A stretch of 64,000 nt of DNA from Pseudomonas syringae. GTDB lineage: Bacteria; Pseudomonadota; Gammaproteobacteria; Pseudomonadales; Pseudomonadaceae. This document shows, piece by piece, positions 44,331 to 52,347 of the stretch; position 1 is the first letter of the stretch; every line of letters starts with the position of its first letter. Both the position numbers and the translations under genes were made by a program. The stretch spans positions 27,707 to 91,706 of the forward strand of contig NZ_WKCB01000014.1 of NCBI RefSeq assembly GCF_021606685.1, given 5' to 3'. The notes beneath the pieces were generated by a model. It did not search any database and was not told the DNA's origin. It saw only the letters and a list, made by a program, of their open reading frames with translations.

Positions 44331-45119
44331 CTACCAGCTTTCTCCCAGCCCCAGCAGCCCGAGTATCTGCCGCCGCAGGTCCACCAAGTAAGGATCATCC
44401 CGGTGCCGAGGATACGGCCGATCGATCGTCAATTGCGCCTGGATTTTTGCCGGGCGGTCGCTGAACACAATCACCCGGTTGGCGAGCAACAAGGCTTCTT
44501 CCACATCGTGGGTCACCAGCAGGGCCGTGTAGCCCTGGCGCTGCCACAAATCGATCAGCTCTTTTTGCATGGTGATGCGGGTCAGCGAGTCGAGCTTGCC
44601 CAAGGGCTCGTCAAGGATCAGCAGGCGTGGCTGGTTGACCAGCGCCCGGGCCAACGCCACCCGCTGCGCCATGCCGCCGGACAGTTGCCGCGGATACGCG
44701 CGGGCAAAGTGGCTGAGGCCGACTTTTGCCAAGGCTTCATCCACCTTGTGCGAGTGGGTCTTGAGCAGGCCCTGGGCTTCCAGGCCGATGGCGACGTTGT
44801 CCCACACCCGGCGCCACGGGTACAGCGTAGGGTCCTGGAACACCACCACGCGGCTCGGGTCCGGGCCGAGGATAGGTTCGCCGTCGGCCAACAGCTTGCC
44901 GGAATCCGCCGGTTCCAGGCCAGCGACCAAACGCAGCAAAGTGGATTTGCCGCACCCCGAAGGACCGAGCAACGCCACGAACTCGCCTGGCGCCACGTCC
45001 AGCGATACCTGCTCCAACACCGGCAGGTGCTGGCCGTCCAGGGCAAAGCCATGGCTGAGGTGTTCAATGCGCAGTGCCAATCCCGTTGAAGCGTCTACTG
45101 CCTGAGCCAGGGCTACCAT
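44331..45119 (-). CDS. ABC transporter ATP-binding protein, SsuB/TauB-like
   Basis: This 262-aa ATPase has Walker A (GPSGCGKSTLLRLVAG) and the Q-loop VVFQDPTLYPWRRVWDNVAIGL. The signature is LSGGMAQRVALARAL and Walker B is LLILDEPLGKLDSL. The PWRRVWDNV segment is typical of the nitrate/sulfonate/taurine importer subgroup. Its start overlaps the permease stop by 7 bp, and the BisC-like gene starts 2 bp after its stop, so all belong to one operon. Confidence 0.9.
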   Translation of the reverse strand: MVALAQAVDASTGLALRIEHLSHGFALDGQHLPVLEQVSLDVAPGEFVALLGPSGCGKSTLLRLVAGLEPADSGKLLADGEPILGPDPSRVVVFQDPTLYPWRRVWDNVAIGLEAQGLLKTHSHKVDEALAKVGLSHFARAYPRQLSGGMAQRVALARALVNQPRLLILDEPLGKLDSLTRITMQKELIDLWQRQGYTALLVTHDVEEALLLANRVIVFSDRPAKIQAQLTIDRPYPRHRDDPYLVDLRRQILGLLGLGESW

Positions 45120-46102
45120 TTCATCGTTCCTTTCTGCCAGGCCAATAACCGGTCACGCACCAGGAACAACCCGGTGATCAACCCCGAACACGCCAGCGCC
45201 ATAATCAGCAAGGCGGCGTACATGTTGGCGTAGGCCGCCCACCCCTGGGCCCATTGCAGGTACCAGCCGATGCCGGATTTGACGCCCATCATCTCCGCCA
45301 CCACCAGGGTCGAAAACGACGCGCCGAGGCCCATGAACAGGCCGACGAACACATGGGGCAACGCGGCGGGAATCGCCACTTTGAAAATCAGGAAGCCTTG
45401 CTTGGCGCCCAGGGTGCGCGCCACGTCGTAATAAGCTTTATCGACGCTGGCCACGCCCGACCAGGTCAGCACCGTGACCGGAAACCAGGTGGCCAAGGCG
45501 ATCAGGAAAACACTCGCGCTCCAACTGCTCGGAAACAGGAAAAAACACAGTGGCAACAGCGCCGTGGACGGCACCGGCCCAAGAATCCGCAGCACTGGGT
45601 GCAGCCAGTAGCCGATGCGCGTCGACCAACCGATGGCCACGCCCGCGACGAACCCCGTGACCGCGCCCAGGGCCACGCCCGAGCCCAGCAGCAGGGCTGA
45701 ATGCAACAGGCTGTCGGCCAGCCGCGCATAGTCTTCGATATACACCGCGAGCAGCGCCTGGGGCGGCGCAAAAAACGGCACCGGCAGCAACGCAAGTTTG
45801 GCGGTGAGCAGTTCCCAGATCGCCAGCAGCAGCGGCAAGGCGATCAGCCAGGGCGCGGCAGTGTGCAGGCGCTGGCCGAGGCTCGACACCTTGCGCCCCA
45901 CCAGGCTCAGCACAATGAACAGCACCGCCACCGCCACGCAAAGGTTGGCCAGGCCTTGGGTCATCGGCCAATTGCGTATCGCGTTGGGCCAGTAGCTGAT
46001 CAACAGCGCGACAGCCACCCAGGCCGCCACCACCGCCGCGCCCTGCCAGCCGACCTTGAGGGCTACGGGCGGGTTGAGGGTTGTCGCGTCAGCTGAAGAC
46101 AT
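45113..46102 (-). CDS. ABC transporter permease, SsuC/TauC-like
   Basis: This 329-aa permease has an extended N-terminus with two extra hydrophobic segments (AAVVAAWVAVALLISYW, LCVAVAVLFIVLSLVG), then the BPD_transp_1 core. The EAA loop is DVARTLGAKQGFLIFKVAIPAALPHVFVG. ATG 46102 has GGAG 10 bp upstream and overlaps the binding-protein stop by 14 bp; the frame to 46123 is longer by seven residues. It carries the substrate through the inner membrane for the SsuB-like ATPase. Confidence 0.87.
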   Translation of the reverse strand: MSSADATTLNPPVALKVGWQGAAVVAAWVAVALLISYWPNAIRNWPMTQGLANLCVAVAVLFIVLSLVGRKVSSLGQRLHTAAPWLIALPLLLAIWELLTAKLALLPVPFFAPPQALLAVYIEDYARLADSLLHSALLLGSGVALGAVTGFVAGVAIGWSTRIGYWLHPVLRILGPVPSTALLPLCFFLFPSSWSASVFLIALATWFPVTVLTWSGVASVDKAYYDVARTLGAKQGFLIFKVAIPAALPHVFVGLFMGLGASFSTLVVAEMMGVKSGIGWYLQWAQGWAAYANMYAALLIMALACSGLITGLFLVRDRLLAWQKGTMKW

Positions 46103-47147
46103 CGGCGGTGATCTCCTTGGCAAACTCGACCGGGTCGGTGCCTTTGCTGATCACCTCCACGGTTTTCAGGTCGGTGACGTAGGTGGTGATTTCCTGGGTC
46201 AGCGCGGCGCCCACCGCGTGGTGGCCGTGGGTGTGGTCGTGGAGGATTGCCTGCACCTCTTCGGTCGAGGTGTTCAGTGCATAGGCCTGGAAGCCCTTGG
46301 CAACGGCCTCCGGGTGCTGCACGGAATAGTCGTGGGCTTCCAGAATCGCCTGGGTCAACGCAGCAACTACGCGTTTGTCTTCGCGCACCAATTTGCCGGT
46401 GACGCCGACCACGCAGCAGCTGAGGTTGGCGTATTCCTCGACCAAATTGGTGGACAGTTCGCGCGCCACGCCGGACTTGATCAAACGGTACATGAACGGG
46501 TCGCTGCCGCTCACCGCCTGCACTTCGCCGCGCTCAAGCGCAGTGCCAAGCAGGTCGGCCGGGTACAGGCGCCACTCCACATCGCGCACCGGGTCGACGC
46601 CGTGCTTTTTCAGCAGGATCGAGAAGAAATTGCGGTCCGGGCTGGCCATATCGGTCACACCGATGGCCTTGCCCTTGAGGTCTTCGAGCTTGCTCACACC
46701 GCCGTTCGCCGCGCTCAGCAAGCGCAGGCAGCCGCCATGGGTGCCGGCGGTGAGCTTCACATCAAAGCCCTGCTCCAGCGCCTTGAGCCAGCGCAGCGCC
46801 ATGCCCACGCCCGCATCGGCCTTGCCGGTGGCGATGGCCTCCAGCAGCACTTCGGTGGAGTTGCCGAAGTTGACCAGTTCGACGTCCAGGTTGTGCTGGG
46901 TGAAGAAGCCCTGCCCGTGGGCAATCACCACCGGGGCCAGGCACACCGCATTGAGGTTGACTGCCAGTTTCAACTTGCGCGGCGCGTCGAGGCGGATGAA
47001 CCCACCGGTGCCAGCGGGCTCCTGCGGCATGTTGTGGCCGGCGTGTTCGTCGGCGGCAAAGCCAAAGCGTGGCAGCGACAGGCTGGCCAGGGAGATGCCG
47101 GCCAGGCCCAGCAAGCGGCGGCGGGTTAAATGATCAAATGTGGCCAT
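46089..47147 (-). CDS. Tat-type ABC substrate-binding protein with histidine-rich segments
   Basis: This 352-aa NMT1/SsuA-like binding protein begins with a twin-arginine signal (TRRRLLGLAGISLASLSLP, AA cleavage region near FGFAA). The core shows LAPVVIAHGQGFFTQHNLDVELVNFG, ATGKADAGVGMALRWL and GKAIGVTDMASPDRNFFSILL. Two histidine-rich patches are unusual: DEHAGHNM just after the signal and LHDHTHGHHAVG near residues 302-313. These could bind a metal. ATG 47147 starts the signal, and the longer frame to 47231 crosses a REP hairpin. It supplies the SsuBC-like transporter next to it. Confidence 0.85.
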   Translation of the reverse strand: MATFDHLTRRRLLGLAGISLASLSLPRFGFAADEHAGHNMPQEPAGTGGFIRLDAPRKLKLAVNLNAVCLAPVVIAHGQGFFTQHNLDVELVNFGNSTEVLLEAIATGKADAGVGMALRWLKALEQGFDVKLTAGTHGGCLRLLSAANGGVSKLEDLKGKAIGVTDMASPDRNFFSILLKKHGVDPVRDVEWRLYPADLLGTALERGEVQAVSGSDPFMYRLIKSGVARELSTNLVEEYANLSCCVVGVTGKLVREDKRVVAALTQAILEAHDYSVQHPEAVAKGFQAYALNTSTEEVQAILHDHTHGHHAVGAALTQEITTYVTDLKTVEVISKGTDPVEFAKEITADVFS

Positions 47148-47200
47148 GCAAAATATCCCTTTAAAGTTGAAGTATTGCGGCGTGCGTCGAACCGCTCTTG

Positions 47201-47230
47201 TGTGGCGAGCGGGCTTGCCCGCTCGCCACA
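47201..47230. repeat. single REP hairpin inside the sulfur cluster
   Basis: TGTGGCGAGCGGGCTTGCCC is followed by its inverted arm GCTCGCCACA, a 14-bp stem with a short loop. It lies in the 127-bp gap between the LLM monooxygenase and the Tat binding-protein gene, both on the minus strand, so it could lower expression of the downstream part or stabilise the upstream mRNA. Confidence 0.85.
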
Positions 47231-47274
47231 TGAAGACTGCTCATCACAGCAAGCCGGCTCGACACAAACGTTCA

Positions 47275-48597
47275 TCAGGTGAGGTCGGCCAGGCCTAAAT
47301 GCTCGCGCAGGGTCGTGCCTTCGTAAGCCTGGCGAAACAAGCCCTTGCGCTGCAGGTGCGGAATTACACTCTCGACAAACTCCGTGAACGACCCCGGCAG
47401 GTACCCCGGCGAAATCACAAACCCGTCGCACCCGCCCTGCTCGAACAGCTCGGCCAATTGATCGGCAATCTGCGCCCCGGTGCCCACCAATTGCGGCACG
47501 CGCACGCTGCTGGCGAAGATGCGGCCGAGTTGCTCCAGGGTGATTTCGGGGCCTTGCATCAGCAGCTTTTCGGCGGCGGCCGGGTGGATCAGCGGCGACT
47601 GTGCGACTTCGGCCAAGGTGGCGCTGAGGGGGAATGGCGACAGGTCCACATTCAATTGCGAGGCCAAGGTCACCAACCCCAGTTCAGGCCGCGCCAGTGC
47701 ATTGTGTTTATCGCGCTTGGCGCGGGCTTCGGCTTCGCTGCCGCCTATAAACGGCATCACCGCCGTGAGCACTTTGCAGCTGTCGGCCGCGCGCCCCTGT
47801 TGCACCACCTGGGCGCGCACGTCATCGCGAAACGCGCGCATCGCCGCCAAATGCGGGTGGATGGTGAAAATCGCCTCGGCCCAGCGCGCACCAAAGCGCC
47901 GCCCACGCCCGGAGGAACCGGCCTGGATCAACACCGGGCGGCCCTGGGGCGTGCGCGGGATATTCAGCGGGCCTTCGACCTTGAACCATTCGCCCTGGTG
48001 CCGCACTGAACGGATCAACGCAGGGTCGGCCAGCACCCCGCTTTCCCGGTCCAGCTTGAGCGCGCCTGGGCCCCAGCTGTTCCAGAGTTTCAGCGCAACT
48101 TCGACGAACTCATCGGCGCGGTCATAGCGCAGGTCGTGTTCCAGGTGCTTGTCCTTGCCGAACAGGCGCCCCTCGCTGTCGTTCATCGAGGTGACGATAT
48201 TCCACGCCGCGCGGCCCTTGGACAGGTGGTCGAGGGTGGCGAACTCGCGGGCGATATGCGCCGGTTCGTAATAGGTGGTGGAGCGCGTCGCGCCCAGCCC
48301 CAACTTGCTGGTCTGGCCGATCAGGTAGGAGAGAATCGGCAACGGGTCCAGGCGCGTGGCGTCCTGGGCGCCGTAGCGCAACGCGAACTCGCGGGAGCCG
48401 CCCATCTGGTCGCCGACGGCCAGCCGGTCGGCAAAGAACAGGAAGTCGAACAAGCCCTCTTCCACCACCTTGGCAATGCGTGAGTAGTACTCGGGGTCAA
48501 GGTAATTGCCAACGGTTTCCGGGTGGCGCCACACCGCGTGGCTGTGCACCACCGGGCCGCTGAGCAAAAACGCAGAGAGATGGATTTGGCGGCTCAT
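47275..48597 (-). CDS. FMN-dependent LLM-class monooxygenase, NtaA/SnaA/DszA family
   Basis: This 440-aa TIM-barrel flavin monooxygenase uses reduced FMN from a separate reductase. Family features include LFDFLFFADRLAV, GLGATRSTTYYEPAHIAREFATLDHLSKGRAAWNIVTS (FMN-binding), VLIQAGSSGRGRRFGARWAEAIF and GCDGFVISPGYLPGSFTEF. NtaA/DszA/DmoA relatives cleave nitrilotriacetate, dibenzothiophene sulfone and dimethylsulfide. With sulfonate-type transporters on both sides, C-S bond cleavage of an organosulfur compound is likely. ATG 48597 overlaps the preceding binding-protein stop (ATGA). No flavin reductase is seen nearby. Confidence 0.88.
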   Translation of the reverse strand: MSRQIHLSAFLLSGPVVHSHAVWRHPETVGNYLDPEYYSRIAKVVEEGLFDFLFFADRLAVGDQMGGSREFALRYGAQDATRLDPLPILSYLIGQTSKLGLGATRSTTYYEPAHIAREFATLDHLSKGRAAWNIVTSMNDSEGRLFGKDKHLEHDLRYDRADEFVEVALKLWNSWGPGALKLDRESGVLADPALIRSVRHQGEWFKVEGPLNIPRTPQGRPVLIQAGSSGRGRRFGARWAEAIFTIHPHLAAMRAFRDDVRAQVVQQGRAADSCKVLTAVMPFIGGSEAEARAKRDKHNALARPELGLVTLASQLNVDLSPFPLSATLAEVAQSPLIHPAAAEKLLMQGPEITLEQLGRIFASSVRVPQLVGTGAQIADQLAELFEQGGCDGFVISPGYLPGSFTEFVESVIPHLQRKGLFRQAYEGTTLREHLGLADLT

Positions 48598-49532
48598 GGC
48601 TTGGGCGTCCACACGGTAATGTCACTGACCTTCAACGGCTTGGGGATCAGCTTGGCGGCGTAGTAGGTGTCGGCAATGCGTTGCTGTTCGGCGAGGTTGT
48701 CCAGCTTGACCGGGATGATGTCGTAACTGCGTCGGCTGTTGGCGCGCTCCACTGTGGCTGGAGCGATGTTGCCCCACAGCGGGCCAAGGATTTCAGCCGC
48801 CTCCTTGGGATGGGCTTTGACCCACTGGCCGGTCTCGCGCAGGGTCTCGAAGGTGACCTGCAGCACGTCCGGGTGGGCGTTGGCGAATTTAGTCGTGGCC
48901 AGGTAGAAACGGTTGTAGTTGGCCAGGCCGTCGCTGCCGTCAGCGATCACCCGCACATGGTGGTCGAGTTGCTGGGTGGCGAGGAACGGGTCCCAGATCA
49001 CCCAGGCGTCCACGCTGCCATTGGCGAACGCCGCGCCGCCATCCGGTGCTTCGAGGTAGCGCGGGGTGATATCGGCGAGGGTCAGCCCGGCTTTTTTCAG
49101 GGCGGAAATCAGCAGGAAATTGCTGCCCGAGCCCTTCGATACCGCAACGGTCTTGCCCTTGAGGTCGGCGATGCTGTGAATCGGCGATTTGTCCTGCACG
49201 ATGATCGCCTGGGCGCCAGGTGACGAGTTTTCCTGGGCGTAGTAGGTCAGCGGCGCGTCGGCAGCTTGGGTGAACAGCGCAAAGGCGTCGGCCACATCGG
49301 CGTGCAGGTCGACGCTGCCGGCGTTGAGCGAACTGAGCAGGCCGGCGCTGAATTCATGCCAATTGACGGTGAAACCCAGGGGCTTGAGGCGCTGCTCCAG
49401 TTGGCCATTTTGCTTGAGCAGAATCCACAGGGTGGACGAGCGCTGGTAGCTGATATCCAGGGTTTGCTCGGCATGGGCCGCCGCTGCGGCAAACAGCAGG
49501 CTGGCGGCGACGATGAGTTTTTTAAGCGTCAT
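48594..49532 (-). CDS. aliphatic-sulfonate-type ABC substrate-binding protein (SsuA-like, leftward)
   Basis: This 312-aa periplasmic binding protein has a signal peptide (LIVAASLLFAAAAAHAEQ). The SsuA-type core reads LDISYQRSSTLWILLKQNGQLEQRL, VNWHEFSAGLLSSLNAGSVDLHADVADAFAL, and KGKTVAVSKGSGSNFLLISAL. ATG 49532 gives the signal. Its stop overlaps the monooxygenase start, so it heads that operon. Its closest relative in the window is the divergent SsuA-like protein at 49768-50712, apparently a duplication. Confidence 0.88.
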   Translation of the reverse strand: MTLKKLIVAASLLFAAAAAHAEQTLDISYQRSSTLWILLKQNGQLEQRLKPLGFTVNWHEFSAGLLSSLNAGSVDLHADVADAFALFTQAADAPLTYYAQENSSPGAQAIIVQDKSPIHSIADLKGKTVAVSKGSGSNFLLISALKKAGLTLADITPRYLEAPDGGAAFANGSVDAWVIWDPFLATQQLDHHVRVIADGSDGLANYNRFYLATTKFANAHPDVLQVTFETLRETGQWVKAHPKEAAEILGPLWGNIAPATVERANSRRSYDIIPVKLDNLAEQQRIADTYYAAKLIPKPLKVSDITVWTPKP

Positions 49533-49767
49533 GAAAGGCCTTGGCGTGGGAGGTGAAAGAAACACGAGCAAGGCATAAGCGCCTGGCATAAAAGCGCTTT
49601 TGATTATATTAATGAAGACTGATTATGAAAGGACCTTATGATTCTATGGTTATGCCCGATTCGTCGGAACACGCAAAAAGCCTCCTAAGCTCAGATCGAA
49701 AAAGTATTTATCGAATGGTTTTTAGAACTTTATGCTCAGCGCTATTTCGTTGAAGATCGAGCGCGCC
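49533..49767. promoter_or_regulatory. divergent promoter region of two SsuA-like genes
   Basis: This 235-bp, markedly AT-rich stretch separates two oppositely transcribed sulfonate-binding-protein genes, so it should carry both promoters. It contains an inverted repeat AAGCGC (49577-49582) / GCGCTT (49594-49599). Control by CysB/Cbl-type regulators is expected for such genes, but I cannot identify a site by eye. Confidence 0.5.
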
Positions 49768-50712
49768 ATGTCCATACGTCGTCCCCTCGCCGCTGTACTC
49801 GGGTTGCTGGCCTTTTCTGTCGCTGTGAGCGCAGAGGCCCAGCAAACCGTGCGCATCGGCTACCAGAAATCCTCGACCCTGATCACCCTGCTGAAAACCC
49901 AGGGCACCCTCGAAAAAGCCCTCAAGGCCGACAACATCGACGTGTCGTGGCACGAGTTCCCCAGCGGCCTACCGCTGCTGGAAGCGCTGAACGTGGGCAA
50001 TGTGGACATCAGCGCCGACGTCGCCGACACCGTGCCGATCTTCGCCCAGGCGGCCCAGGCCAAACTCACCTACTTCGCCCAGGAAGCGCCCTCGCCGTCG
50101 GCGCAGGCCATCGTGGTGCGCAAGGACTCGCCGATCCAGCAATTGGCGGATCTGAAAGGCAAGAAAATCGCGGTAACCAAGGCCGCCGGCACCCACTATT
50201 TGCTGATCGCCGCGCTGGCCAAGGCAGGCTTGGCGTTTTCGGATATCGAGCCGGCGTACCTGTCGCCTGCCGATGGTCGTGCAGCGTTCGAGAACAACAA
50301 AGTAGATGCCTGGGTCACCTGGGAACCCTTCCTCACCAGCGTGCAGCGTCAACTGCCGACGCGCACCCTGGCAGACGGCGCCGGGCTGGCCAGTTACAAG
50401 CGCTATTACCTGACCGGCACGCCGTACGCCAAAGCCCATCCCGAGGTGTTGAAGGTGGTGTACGCGCAGTTGGAGAAGGCTGGCCAGTGGGTGAAAACCC
50501 ACCCGCAGGACGCCGCCAAAGTGCTCGGCCCGCTGTGGGGTAACCTGGATGTGGCCACGGTGGAAGCGGCGAATGCGCACCGCAGTTATCAGGTGCAGCC
50601 GGTGACGGCTGATCAGTTGGGTGAGCAGCAGAAGATTGCGGATGCGTTCTTCAAGGCGGGGTTGTTGCCCAAGGCGGTGGATGCCAAGGATGTGCAGACC
50701 TGGAAGCCTTGA
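49768..50712 (+). CDS. aliphatic-sulfonate-type ABC substrate-binding protein (SsuA-like, rightward)
   Basis: This 314-aa periplasmic protein has a signal peptide (RRPLAAVLGLLAFSVAVSAEAQ). The core is very like the divergent neighbour's: VRIGYQKSSTLITLLKTQGTLEKAL, VSWHEFPSGLPLLEALNVGNVDISADVADTVPI, and KGKKIAVTKAAGTHYLLIAAL. ATG 49768 starts the signal; the longer frame from 49732 lacks support. It has no own permease or ATPase downstream (a REP follows), so it probably feeds a transporter elsewhere or the one at 44331-46102. Confidence 0.88.
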   Translation: MSIRRPLAAVLGLLAFSVAVSAEAQQTVRIGYQKSSTLITLLKTQGTLEKALKADNIDVSWHEFPSGLPLLEALNVGNVDISADVADTVPIFAQAAQAKLTYFAQEAPSPSAQAIVVRKDSPIQQLADLKGKKIAVTKAAGTHYLLIAALAKAGLAFSDIEPAYLSPADGRAAFENNKVDAWVTWEPFLTSVQRQLPTRTLADGAGLASYKRYYLTGTPYAKAHPEVLKVVYAQLEKAGQWVKTHPQDAAKVLGPLWGNLDVATVEAANAHRSYQVQPVTADQLGEQQKIADAFFKAGLLPKAVDAKDVQTWKP

Positions 50713-50743
50713 GAACTGCACACAGTCTAAATCTAAATCCAAA

Positions 50744-50848
50744 TGTGGGAGGGGCGGTGCGACGATTCGACTTGCTCCCGATGGCGGTGTATCAGTCAGC
50801 TTATGTATTGACTGACACACTGCAATCGGGAGCAAGCTCCCTCCCACA
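50744..50848. repeat. REP/BIME hairpin pair with interrupted left arm
   Basis: The left arm TGTGGGAGGGG is separated from CTTGCTCCCGAT by about 16 extra bases (beginning CGGTGCGACG) compared with the other copies of this subtype. The right arm, ending at 50848, is complete. It lies between the convergent SsuA-like and FGGY kinase genes. Confidence 0.85.
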
Positions 50849-50866
50849 TTTGAATGCCGCCAGTCT

Positions 50867-52342
50867 TTAGAGCAGGGTGCGGGCCAAGGCCTTTTTCCAC
50901 TCGGCATAACGGCCAGCCATCGCCGGATCATCCTGCGGCTCAAACCGCTCACGCTGACGCTCCAACGCGCCCAACGCTTCATCACTCGCCCATATCCCCA
51001 ACGCCCTCCCCGCAAGGTGCGCTGCGCCCAGCGCCGAGACTTCCGGCGACAGGCTGCGCACCACCGGACGTTGCAGCAGGTTGGCGAGGAATTGCATCAA
51101 CCAGCGGTTGCGCGTGGCGCCGCCGTCCACCCAAAGCTCCTTGAGCGGGCTGCCGATATCCTGCTGCATGGCCTCGAACACATCGCGGATCTGATAGCCG
51201 ATGGACTCCAGCGACGCGCGTAAAATATGCGCGCCGGAAGTGGCTTCGCTGAGGCCGCAGATCAGGCCGCGTGCATCGGCTTTCCAGTGCGGCGCGCCCA
51301 GCCCCGACAGCGCCGGCACGAAGTACACGCCGCCATTGTCCGGCAATTGCGCGGCCTGTTCGGTCAGCGCGTCCAGGGATTCCCCGGCCACCAGGCGCGA
51401 GGCCCACTGCACGGCGGCGCCGGTGTGGACGATATTGCCTTCCATGCCGAAGGTCGGCTGGTCGCCGTCGTGCCAGGCCAGGGTGGTTGAAAGCCCATGG
51501 GTGGAAGCGATCGGGCCGCTCATGGGGGTCATCAAGGAAGAGCCGGTGCCGAGGGTGGCCTTGACCAGCCCCGGCGCGAAGCCGCCCTGCCCATACAGCG
51601 CGGCGTGGGAATCGCCGATCATTGACATCACCGGGATACCGGCGGGCAAGCCGCCCAGCGCGACGGTTTCAGCGAAGAACCCGGCGCTCGGCTGGATCGG
51701 CGCGAGTGCCGCCGCCGGAATCGCGAAAATAGCCAATAACTGCGGGTCCCAGGCACAGGTGTGCAGGTTGAACAGTTGCGTGCGCGCGGCGTTGGAATAA
51801 TCGGTGGCAAACACCTGGCCGCCGCTGAGTTTCCACAACAGCCAGCTGTCGACCGTGCCCAGGCAGATGTCGCCCGCAGCCGCACGGGCGTGGCCGTCTG
51901 GCAGATGATCGAGAATCCAGCGGAATTTGCCTGCCGAAAACATAGGGTCCAGCGCCAGCCCGGTTTTTTCCAGGATCAGCGCTTCATGACCCTGCTCATG
52001 CAGCTGCGTGCACAGCGCTGTGGAGCGCCGACATTGCCAGCTGATACACGGCGACAGCGGCTCGCCGGTATGCCGGTCCCAGGCGACCACTGATTCGCGC
52101 TGGTTGCTGATGGCAAGCGCGGTGATCGGGCGGTCCACTTGGGCCAGGCATTCTTCAATCGCGGCCAACGTGCTTTGCCAGATCAGCAGCGGGTCCTGCT
52201 CGGAAAACCCGGCCTGGGGATGGCTGATGCTCAGCGGCCGAGAGCCTCGGGCAATCACTTGCCCCTGCTCGTTGACCAGCACCGCCTTGGCGTTACTGGT
52301 GCCTTCATCTATCGCCAGGATCAGCGGAGTGTTGTTAGTCAT
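50867..52342 (-). CDS. FGGY-family carbohydrate kinase
   Basis: This 491-aa actin-fold sugar kinase has the phosphate-1 motif LAIDEGTSNAKAVLVNEQG near the N-terminus. Later it has AISNQRESVVAWDRHTGEPLSPCISWQCRR, IGDSHAALYGQGGFAPGLVKATLGTGSSLM, and KELWVDGGATRNRWLMQFLANLLQRPV (FGGY_C adenosine motif). It phosphorylates a sugar or polyol with ATP. Neighbouring split transketolase genes suggest the product is a transketolase donor; D-apulose kinase is one attractive candidate, not demonstrated. ATG 52342 is used; GTG 52351, overlapping the upstream stop, is an alternative start adding three residues. Confidence 0.88.
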   Translation of the reverse strand: MTNNTPLILAIDEGTSNAKAVLVNEQGQVIARGSRPLSISHPQAGFSEQDPLLIWQSTLAAIEECLAQVDRPITALAISNQRESVVAWDRHTGEPLSPCISWQCRRSTALCTQLHEQGHEALILEKTGLALDPMFSAGKFRWILDHLPDGHARAAAGDICLGTVDSWLLWKLSGGQVFATDYSNAARTQLFNLHTCAWDPQLLAIFAIPAAALAPIQPSAGFFAETVALGGLPAGIPVMSMIGDSHAALYGQGGFAPGLVKATLGTGSSLMTPMSGPIASTHGLSTTLAWHDGDQPTFGMEGNIVHTGAAVQWASRLVAGESLDALTEQAAQLPDNGGVYFVPALSGLGAPHWKADARGLICGLSEATSGAHILRASLESIGYQIRDVFEAMQQDIGSPLKELWVDGGATRNRWLMQFLANLLQRPVVRSLSPEVSALGAAHLAGRALGIWASDEALGALERQRERFEPQDDPAMAGRYAEWKKALARTLL

Positions 52343-52347
52343 TGCAT

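Noticed and set aside
50744..50848. Riboswitch-like structured leader
   Set aside because: It lies between two convergent gene 3' ends and matches the REP family, so it leads no gene.
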